Positions 1 to 4,799 of a DNA stretch of 8,809 nt are shown in pieces; the first letter of the stretch is position 1; the number at the start of each line of letters is the position of its first letter. A model generated the notes under the pieces. It was given only the letters and a program-made list of their open reading frames with translations. It searched no databases and was not told where the DNA came from. This DNA is from CAZESH01 sp964514665 (GTDB lineage Bacteria > Bacillota > Bacilli > Paenibacillales > KCTC-25726): contig CAZESH010000176.1 of the NCBI GenBank assembly GCA_964514665.1, forward strand, positions 1 to 8,809. Reading direction: 5' to 3'. Made by a program: the position numbers and the translations under genes.

Positions 1-67
1 GGCAACGATAGGAGTGGGCCGACCAAGCAGCTATCTTTGCGAGGTCTACAGCTCGAAATGTGCCCGC

Positions 68-279
68 AACTTAAAAAATAGCGATGAATGGCCATTTTCA
101 GGTGGAAATAGGCGGTCGCCGCAATGCCGAAAATCGGCATAGGAGGAGAGGCGAACACGGATAGCGCAGCCTCTTATGTCGAAAATCGAAATTGCAGCAG
201 TCCGGGCGAGAGCGAATCAGCGCTCCAATGCCGAAAAAATGGAATTGCAGCTTGTGTGGAGGACGAACTACTGGCCGCA
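68..279. repeat. Degenerate tandem repeats, 52-bp period
   Basis: This stretch of non-coding DNA is built of related units. Three units begin with ATGCCGAAAA, ATGTCGAAAA and ATGCCGAAAA at 124, 176 and 228, exactly 52 bp apart. The second and third share AATTGCAGC after the start, and all three carry a GAG-rich part followed by (G)CGAA. A more diverged unit precedes them (about 68-123): it has AAAAAATAG near its start and ends GTCGCCGCA, like GGCCGCA at the end of the unit at 228-279. Because 52 is not a multiple of three, the repetition cannot be a coding repeat. The function is unknown; it resembles an old intergenic repeat family. Confidence 0.55.
124..140. repeat. Short perfect inverted repeat in the first clear 52-bp unit
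   Basis: ATGCCGA and TCGGCAT form a 7-bp perfect stem around an AAA loop. No T-run follows on either strand, so it does not look like an intrinsic terminator. The later units at 176 and 228 keep the left arm in altered form but have lost the right arm, so the hairpin is specific to this unit. Confidence 0.5.
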
Positions 280-332
280 GACAGGGTGCAAGGCGAAATT
301 TAGTTCCCGGTTTTTGAATGTACGTGGGATAG

Positions 333-370
333 AAAAAAGCCGGAAGCGCCTGATATCGGCGCTCCCGGCT
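333..370 (-). terminator. Rho-independent terminator of the minus-strand operon
   Basis: The arms 338-350 and 358-370 pair over 13 positions with one A/C mismatch and a 7-nt loop. Read on the minus strand the hairpin is followed by six T residues (complement of the A-run at 333-338). It lies 11 bp past the TAA stop of the secreted-protein gene and so ends the operon that starts near 2284. Confidence 0.9.
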
Positions 371-381
371 GTAAATTTATT

Positions 382-1107
382 TTATTGCGCGTTATTTTGT
401 TGGCCAGCCGGCGGCTGCATATGTCCCGGCATGCCTTTTTGCTCGACAAAACGTTTCAACTGGTCGGTCATGCCATCTTTAATCTTGGTGATGAGTTGAT
501 CCTCGCTGATTCCTTTGGCCTGGGCGATTTCGGCCAACGATTTGCCAGACTGCAGTTGAGTTTGCAGCTCGTCGGCCGTCATGCCCAGCACTTTCGCCAA
601 CGCTTGATGATCTCCCCACGGTCCTCCGCGGCGGCCTCCCCGCATATCATGCTGCGGGTGATTGTTTTCAATCTGCTGCTTCAAGCGATCAGCCAGACCG
701 GAGAGCATCTTGTCAGCCTGAGCCTGGGTGATTTTGCCGGAGCTTACCGCTGAAGCGATTCGCGTCTTTTCCGCGGCTTCAAGCTTCTGCAGGAAAACTT
801 CCTCGGTCAACCCTTTCGCTTTGGCGATTTCGGCCAGGGTTTTGCCTTGCTGCAGCTCGTCTTTTAATGCACTGGCGTCGATGCCGAGCACAGTCGCGCT
901 TTCTTCGACAAGATTGCCGCCGCGCATTGCGAAGTCTCCTCCTCGTTTCATCCCCCAATGGGGTCCGCCCTGCATCTGTTGGCCTTGTGCTTCAGTATTC
1001 GCCGAAGTGGCTGCAGAGGCTTTCAGGGCGCCAGCGGCCAAGCCGCCTCCCGCCAATAATCCGACTACAAGCGTACCGGTAAGTAATTGTTTACCAAGCT
1101 TATGCAT
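382..1107 (-). CDS. Secreted protein with duplicated helical module (YckD/DUF2680-like, tentative)
   Basis: Predicted exported protein of 241 residues. Residues 1-32 form a signal peptide: basic KLGKQ, then a hydrophobic Gly/Ala/Leu core, with likely cleavage after ALKASA. The mature part has two copies of a module: a Gly/Arg/His-rich stretch, then VLG(I/M) and, at about 88-99 and 188-199, GK(T/S)LAEIA(K/Q)AKG, followed by an amphipathic helix. Between them SGKITQAQADKML (about 123-135) recalls DUF2680/YckD-type secreted proteins; that family match is tentative. I chose the ATG at 1107 because AAAGGTG lies 9 nt upstream. The in-frame ATG at 1131 would add eight residues but has no Shine-Dalgarno of its own. 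It overlaps the stop of a possible leader ORF, so coupled initiation there is possible. It is the last gene of the minus-strand operon, with a terminator directly after. Function is unknown; a cell-envelope or metal/stress-related role is only a guess. Confidence 0.85.
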   Translation of the reverse strand: MHKLGKQLLTGTLVVGLLAGGGLAAGALKASAATSANTEAQGQQMQGGPHWGMKRGGDFAMRGGNLVEESATVLGIDASALKDELQQGKTLAEIAKAKGLTEEVFLQKLEAAEKTRIASAVSSGKITQAQADKMLSGLADRLKQQIENNHPQHDMRGGRRGGPWGDHQALAKVLGMTADELQTQLQSGKSLAEIAQAKGISEDQLITKIKDGMTDQLKRFVEQKGMPGHMQPPAGQQNNAQ

Positions 1108-1127
1108 ATTCATCTTCACCTTTCTTT

Positions 1128-1190
1128 TCATGATTCATAATTTAGATATGTTTCTGCGAATTTCAATCTGATCCGACAGTTAAAATGCAC
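1128..1190 (-). CDS. Possible 20-codon leader peptide
   Basis: A GTG at 1190-1188 opens a 20-codon frame (VHFNCRIRLKFAETYLNYES) whose TGA overlaps the upstream ATG of the secreted-protein gene as ATGA at 1131-1128. It sits directly behind an 11-nt Shine-Dalgarno match. The spacing from AGGAGG to GTG is only 4 nt, shorter than ideal, and I recognise no homologue. It may be a translated coupling peptide, or the strong Shine-Dalgarno may serve another purpose such as mRNA stabilisation. Confidence 0.3.
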   Translation of the reverse strand: MHFNCRIRLKFAETYLNYES

Positions 1191-1201
1191 ATCACCTCCT
1201 T
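1191..1201 (-). promoter_or_regulatory. Extended Shine-Dalgarno sequence (AAGGAGGTGAT)
   Basis: All eleven bases are complementary to the 3' end of 16S rRNA. It lies 84 bp upstream of the likely start of the secreted protein, so it is not the normal ribosome site for that gene. It may drive the small ORF at 1128-1190, or act like the 5' stabilising Shine-Dalgarno (Stab-SD) known from Bacillus cry3A mRNA. Confidence 0.6.
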
Positions 1202-1228
1202 CAAAGCATTTCACCCATACAAATTCAC

Positions 1229-1903
1229 TCAGCGCTGCGCTTCAGCAGTCTTTGATTGTCCATTTGGGGCTATTCCCGGACTTTGCTTCAGCCGTCTTGT
1301 TTGTCCATGAGCGGCTTTTTCCGGGCTATGCTTCAGCCGTCTTGCTTGTCCGTGAGCGGTTTTTTCCGGTTTCGCCTGACTGAAGGCGACGATCAGAGTC
1401 AACAATAAAATCAGCAGCAGCGATGAACCGTACATCCATTTGATTGCAGGCAGGCTGCTGTCCGTGCCGAGATAGTATCCATGGATGAAAGCCATGATAA
1501 AAGCCGGATAAGAAAGCAGATGGATCAAATACCACAGCTTCGACTTCAGTTTGTTGCGGATGTCCGTAGTGAAGATCAGGATCAGCATGATGTAGCCTGC
1601 CAGCGTACCGAATCCATTTAAAAGCGGAGAATGCTTTGCGGTAAAAGGAATCAGCACCTCGCTCCAGGAAAACGGCATATAGGTGTCGATCACTGTGATG
1701 GCGCCATGCAGCATACCGATGGCCATTGCCGAAATTGTAAAAATCATGTGCAGCTTATAGATCGTTTTCTTCCGTTTTCCGCTCCAGAAGCGAAAGCCGA
1801 TGGCAATGCCCAGCCCGATGCCAAGCGTCAGCAGCAGGAAGGAAAGCAGGCCGAAACCGCGAATTAACATCCATTGGGGAAGTTGAAGCATAAATGTGGT
1901 CAC
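1229..1903 (-). CDS. Ferric reductase-like transmembrane haem protein
   Basis: Integral membrane protein of 224 residues with about five hydrophobic helices (roughly 17-39, 52-72, 97-113, 125-145, 153-176). Helix 2 carries His52 and His66, helix 4 carries His128 and His141. Two His pairs 13-14 residues apart on two helices are the bis-haem b arrangement of the ferric reductase-like/YedZ (MsrQ) group, so transmembrane electron transfer is likely. No FAD or NAD(P)H domain is present; the protein ends after the membrane part in a basic tail (about 180-224) made of 15-residue repeats such as EKTAHGQARRLKHSP. Start is GTG at 1903, with AAGGAG ending 10 nt upstream; the ATG at 1891 is a weaker alternative. 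It follows the small anchored protein by 42 bp in the same operon. The electron donor and acceptor are not evident. Confidence 0.82.
   Translation of the reverse strand: MTTFMLQLPQWMLIRGFGLLSFLLLTLGIGLGIAIGFRFWSGKRKKTIYKLHMIFTISAMAIGMLHGAITVIDTYMPFSWSEVLIPFTAKHSPLLNGFGTLAGYIMLILIFTTDIRNKLKSKLWYLIHLLSYPAFIMAFIHGYYLGTDSSLPAIKWMYGSSLLLILLLTLIVAFSQAKPEKTAHGQARRLKHSPEKAAHGQTRRLKQSPGIAPNGQSKTAEAQR
1234..1369 (-). repeat. 45-bp minisatellite in the C-terminus of the ferric reductase-like gene
   Basis: There are three tandem copies: 1369-1325 (45 bp), 1324-1280 (45 bp) and 1279-1234 (46 bp). The first two differ at only a few positions and encode PEKTAHGQARRLKHS and PEKAAHGQTRRLKQS. The third is more diverged and has one extra A (TCAAAGAC against ACAAGAC), which shifts its second half into another frame and creates the terminus SKTAEAQR and the stop. 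Confidence 0.85.
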
Positions 1904-1945
1904 TGACGATCAGCTCCTTCAAGAATTTTCGGCAGCACTCGCTCG

Positions 1946-2245
1946 TCAAGAGCGGCCGGTTCTGGTATGGGAATGCGTGTTGAACGATGGCAATTGGCTA
2001 TTCGTGTCGTTATAGTTCGGTACGGTGGAAGACGCGAACGGATCGTTGCCGCTCGCATTCAGCCAGTTTTCGATGCTGTCTTGGCTTTGCGTCTGCTGTT
2101 CCGTTTGATTGTTCGCGGCGGCGGTTTGACCGGCAACGGCATGCTCGAATGCGGGCGTCGATTTCACCTGATTGAACATGAAAAAGATGCCGAGTGCACC
2201 AATTGCTCCGATTTTCCATTTTAACCATTTGGATTTATTAAACAT
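1946..2245 (-). CDS. Small N-terminally membrane-anchored protein of unknown function
   Basis: A 99-residue protein I do not recognise. It has a basic start (MFNKSKWLKWK), one hydrophobic segment at about 12-26 (IGAIGALGIFFMF), then a polar Gln/Asn/Ser/Thr-rich extracytoplasmic part with an ENWLNASGNDPF motif and a His-containing tail (NTHSHTRTGRS). No signal peptidase or lipobox motif is clear, so it is probably anchored rather than released. GGGAGGA lies 7 nt before the ATG. It is the first gene of the minus-strand operon, next to the promoter array and 42 bp before the haem membrane protein. A role as accessory subunit of that protein is plausible but inferred from position only. Confidence 0.8.
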   Translation of the reverse strand: MFNKSKWLKWKIGAIGALGIFFMFNQVKSTPAFEHAVAGQTAAANNQTEQQTQSQDSIENWLNASGNDPFASSTVPNYNDTNSQLPSFNTHSHTRTGRS

Positions 2246-2290
2246 GATATTTTCCTCCCGGAAATTTGTATTGGCTCAAGTTATGGAATC

Positions 2291-2344
2291 ATTATCGCCA
2301 AGTTTCCTGAAACAGCCTTGAACATAAGCTGAGCGTTTGCTGAA
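2291..2344 (-). promoter_or_regulatory. Leftward promoter with four 11-bp-phased regulator half-sites
   Basis: Read on the minus strand: TTCAG (2344-2340), CTCAG (2333-2329), TTCAA (2322-2318) and TTCAG (2311-2307), each start 11 bp from the next, then 10 bp, then GATAAT at 2296-2291 as -10. No recognisable -35 hexamer is present at the proper spacing; the last half-sites occupy that place, as in PhoB/PhoP-type activated promoters. A start near 2284 would give a leader of about 39 nt before the ATG at 2245. Likely activator: the divergent response regulator (inference). Confidence 0.72.
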
Positions 2345-2352
2345 AATCGGTA

Positions 2353-2406
2353 TTCAGCCGGCTCTCAGGAAATATTCAGGGTTGATTCAGGCAAGAAACA
2401 GATAAT
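2353..2406 (+). promoter_or_regulatory. Rightward promoter with four 11-bp-phased regulator half-sites (autoregulation)
   Basis: TTCAG (2353), CTCAG (2364), TTCAG (2375) and TTCAG (2386) lie exactly 11 bp apart. GATAAT at 2401-2406 follows 10 bp after the last one, with no good -35 at 16-18 bp. It mirrors the leftward array about 2348.5. A start near 2413 would give a leader of about 54 nt to the response regulator ATG at 2467. Positive autoregulation by the OmpR-family regulator is the natural reading. Confidence 0.72.
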
Positions 2407-2466
2407 GAAAGGATCAAACGGCGTTTTAATGCGAAATGATGTATGATGAAGATTGGAGGGATCGCT

Positions 2467-3150
2467 ATGTCCAAGCTGAAAGGGATGAAAATATTGCTGG
2501 TGGATGACGAGCCGGCCATTCTCCAATTTCTCGAGCTGGGTTTGCAAAACGAAGGCTTTGAGGTACGCACCGCCCAGGATGGGATGAGCGCGATCACGAT
2601 CGCCCGGGAATTTCAGCCGCATGTTGCCGTACTGGATGTGATGATGCCGGGGATGGATGGCTTCGAGGTGTGCCGCCTGCTGAAAAAAACGGAGAATATC
2701 GCGGTCATCATGCTCTCGGCGAAGGAAGAAGTCGACAGCAGAGTAAAAGGGCTGACGATTGGAGCAGACGATTATGTGAGCAAGCCCTTCAGCTTCGAGG
2801 AGCTGCTGGCGCGTATTCATGCACGGATCCGCAATCAGTTTCCCCATTTATCCGGGGAAATTGCCGCCGGCCCTTTCCGCATCGACGACCGCCGCAAAGA
2901 AATAAGCTTTGAGTACCGGGTGCTGGAGCTTTCTCCGACTGAATATGAACTGCTCAAATTTATCGTGATCAATCACGGGCTCGTCCTAAGCAAAGCGATG
3001 ATATTGGATAAAGTTTGGGGCTACGATTTCGGAGGGGAAGAGAACATTGTGGAGGTGTACATCCGCTCTTTGCGGGAAAAGCTCAATGACCGCGATCACA
3101 AGATCATTCGCACGCTGCGCGGCTCCGGATACAGGGTGGATTTGAAATGA
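2467..3150 (+). CDS. OmpR/PhoB-family response regulator
   Basis: Cytoplasmic DNA-binding response regulator of 227 residues, the usual length. The receiver domain (about 7-120) has acidic residues Asp13/Asp14, phospho-acceptor Asp57 (in VLDVMMPG), Ser84 at the switch position, and Lys106 in SKPF. The winged-helix effector domain (about 134-227) contains the LSPTEYELL, VWGYDF and IRTLRGSGYRV signatures of the family. I chose ATG 2467 because TTGGAGGG lies 6 nt upstream; the in-frame ATGs at 2443 and 2446 would leave that Shine-Dalgarno inside the gene. It overlaps the sensor kinase gene by 4 nt (ATGA), so the pair is translationally coupled. It probably binds the 11-bp direct repeats in front of its own operon and of the divergent operon. 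Resemblance to YkoG/ArlR-type regulators is general; no symbol is justified. Confidence 0.95.
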   Translation: MSKLKGMKILLVDDEPAILQFLELGLQNEGFEVRTAQDGMSAITIAREFQPHVAVLDVMMPGMDGFEVCRLLKKTENIAVIMLSAKEEVDSRVKGLTIGADDYVSKPFSFEELLARIHARIRNQFPHLSGEIAAGPFRIDDRRKEISFEYRVLELSPTEYELLKFIVINHGLVLSKAMILDKVWGYDFGGEENIVEVYIRSLREKLNDRDHKIIRTLRGSGYRVDLK

Positions 3151-4598
3151 GGCGCTGGCGCGAGTGGATTGTCCGCTTTTTCCTGCCGAGGTCGCTGCGT
3201 TATCAGCTGCTTTCGCGCTCGCTGATCATTCTTTCCGTGCTGCTGGTGCTGATCGGATTTTTGCAATATTTGTTGATGAAGCATTTTATATACCAAAATA
3301 AAGCGGACAGCATCCACAGTCAGGTTGTGAACATTGCCAGACAGCCGTGGATTTCTCTGCAATTTAAGAATGGGGATCGGCATCCCGAACGGCCGATGCT
3401 GTTTATTCCCGGCTCCGGACTGGCCTTTGTCGATTTAAACGGAAATTATCAGATTCTCAGTGATTTTCCCCAGAGCTTGCCCGTTCCCCGGCTTTCCCCC
3501 GCAGAGCTTGAAGGGGCGCTGCAGGATCGTTCGGGGCAGGATTATCTGATCGTGAAAGACGAGCAGGGAGCGGAGCAATTGGTGGTGCTGCTGCCGGTCG
3601 GCCCCCGCGGACATATTGAAGGTCTGCTTCAGGTTAGTACCGGAACGAATGAATTAAAGGAAGTGTTGCTGCGGCAGCTGTTGATTTTCCTCGCTTTGGC
3701 CCTGCTTGCCCTGCTTGTCGGGTTGAGCGCCTTTTTGCCGGTGCTGAAACGCACATTGGTGCTGCTGTCTAACATGGTCCGGACCGTGGAGAGGATTGAC
3801 GCAGGCAATTTGGATGGACGTCTGCAGGTGCGGCAGGGACAGCTGGAGCTGGACCGTTTGTCGCAATCCTTTAACGGCATGCTGGAACGGCTGGAGGCTT
3901 CGTTTCTGGCGGAAAAGGAAGCCAAGGAGCAAATGCGCCGTTTCATTGCCGACGCTTCGCACGAATTGCGGACTCCGCTGACCTCGATTCACGGCTTCCT
4001 CGAAGTGCTTTTGCGCGGAGCGCTCAAGCATCCGGAACAGCTGGAGAAATCGCTCAGAGTGCTGTATGGAGAATCCGAACGGATCAACAAGCTGGTCGAA
4101 GACCTGCTGCTGTTGGCCAAGCTTGACCGTGCGCCGGTTATTGAACTGTCGCCGGGAAATCTGGACCAAGTGATCGAGGAGATGATTCCGCAGCTGCGCG
4201 CCATGGCCGGACAACGCAGTGTGTTGTTTTCCCTTGCGCCGGGGATGAGCTGCCGCTTTGACCGCGACAAGCTCAAGCAGGTGATGCTCAATTTGTTTTC
4301 CAACGCCGTGAAGCATACTGATCCCGCAAGCGGGCGGATCAGCGTGACGCTGGCGGAAGACTCCGGGGAAGCCGTTTTGACTGTGCGGGATAACGGCAGC
4401 GGCATCGATCCGCAGCATCTGCCGCACATTTTCGAACGGTTTTACCGGGTGGATTCGTCGCGTACGCGCAAGCAGGGAGGAGCCGGTCTCGGCCTTTCCA
4501 TCACCAAATCGATCATCGACAGGCATGACGGTACGATCCGGGCGGAAAGCAAGCCGGGCGAGGGCAGCCTGTTTGAGGTCCGCCTTCCCGTTGTCTGA
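3147..4598 (+). CDS. Membrane sensor histidine kinase, partner of the upstream regulator
   Basis: A 483-residue kinase that should autophosphorylate on His272 and pass phosphate to Asp57 of the regulator. Order: TM1 (about 25-44), an extracytoplasmic sensor region of some 130 residues (45-175) with no motif I recognise, TM2 (about 178-199), a HAMP linker (about 200-255), the HisKA H-box (FIADASHELRTPLTS, His272), then the ATPase domain with N box (Asn382, Asn386), G1 DNGSG at 415-419, F box FERFYR and G2 GGAGLGLS (444-451). All catalytic boxes are intact. The gene starts with ATG overlapping the regulator stop by 4 nt and depends on coupling, as only a weak GGTGG precedes it. A terminator follows 44 bp after the stop, so these two genes form the operon. 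The signal sensed is unknown; since the divergent genes act at the membrane, an envelope or redox cue is a guess. Confidence 0.95.
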   Translation: MRRWREWIVRFFLPRSLRYQLLSRSLIILSVLLVLIGFLQYLLMKHFIYQNKADSIHSQVVNIARQPWISLQFKNGDRHPERPMLFIPGSGLAFVDLNGNYQILSDFPQSLPVPRLSPAELEGALQDRSGQDYLIVKDEQGAEQLVVLLPVGPRGHIEGLLQVSTGTNELKEVLLRQLLIFLALALLALLVGLSAFLPVLKRTLVLLSNMVRTVERIDAGNLDGRLQVRQGQLELDRLSQSFNGMLERLEASFLAEKEAKEQMRRFIADASHELRTPLTSIHGFLEVLLRGALKHPEQLEKSLRVLYGESERINKLVEDLLLLAKLDRAPVIELSPGNLDQVIEEMIPQLRAMAGQRSVLFSLAPGMSCRFDRDKLKQVMLNLFSNAVKHTDPASGRISVTLAEDSGEAVLTVRDNGSGIDPQHLPHIFERFYRVDSSRTRKQGGAGLGLSITKSIIDRHDGTIRAESKPGEGSLFEVRLPVV

Positions 4599-4642
4599 AC
4601 TGAATATGCACAAGCCATTTTTTACAAGGGAAAGATAATACC

Positions 4643-4678
4643 GAAAACCTTCGAATACGATAGGTTTTCTTTTTTTTT
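4643..4678 (+). terminator. Rho-independent terminator after the kinase gene
   Basis: GAAAACCTTCG (4643-4653) pairs with CGA (4658-4660) and AGGTTTTC (4662-4669), with one bulged T at 4661 and an AATA loop. A run of nine T residues follows (4670-4678). It separates the two-component operon from the ABC transporter operon. Confidence 0.9.
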
Positions 4679-4724
4679 CATCTTTTTCTCCGCCAATATG
4701 CGCTGATATTGTATTTTTATGCGA

Positions 4725-4753
4725 TTGCGTATCGGGGCGGCAACTTTTATGAT
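4725..4753 (+). promoter_or_regulatory. Likely sigma-A promoter of the ABC transporter operon
   Basis: TTGCGT (4725-4730), a 17-bp spacer, then TATGAT (4748-4753). The -10 matches the consensus at five of six positions but the -35 at only three. Transcription would start near 4760. No copy of the TTCAG array seen at 2307-2390 occurs here. Confidence 0.45.
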
Positions 4754-4768
4754 AGGGATGTTATAAAA

Positions 4769-4778
4769 ACAACGTTGT
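4769..4778. repeat. Palindrome ACAACGTTGT in the ABC operon leader
   Basis: A perfect 10-bp palindrome about 10 bp after the predicted start point. It overlaps a wider, imperfect dyad, TAAAAACAA (4764-4772) and TTGTTTTA (4783-4790). It could be an operator for a repressor of the transporter, but AT-rich DNA produces such dyads by chance and no regulator is encoded nearby. Confidence 0.3.
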
Positions 4779-4799
4779 AAACTTGTTTTAATTTTTACA

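Noticed and set aside
68..279. The 52-bp repeats as a CRISPR array
   Set aside because: The units are contiguous and diverged along their whole length, with no conserved repeat alternating with unique spacers and no cas genes nearby.
176..499. A 107-codon plus-strand frame starting at the second 52-bp repeat
   Set aside because: It runs through the terminator hairpin and then antisense into the secreted-protein gene, has no ribosome site, and begins in a repeat whose period is not a multiple of three.
3654..4613. A 319-codon minus-strand frame opposite the kinase gene
   Set aside because: The plus-strand kinase has every expected motif over this span; the antisense product is His/Gln/Arg-rich low-quality sequence typical of a shadow frame, without a ribosome site.
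4719..4766. A 15-codon frame (starting MRLRIGAATF) upstream of the ABC genes as an attenuation leader like BmrB
   Set aside because: It has no Shine-Dalgarno, overlaps the best promoter, and no terminator/antiterminator pair follows it before the ABC gene.
4599..4799. Control of the ABC operon by the adjacent two-component system
   Set aside because: A strong terminator separates them and no phased TTCAG half-sites are found in this interval.
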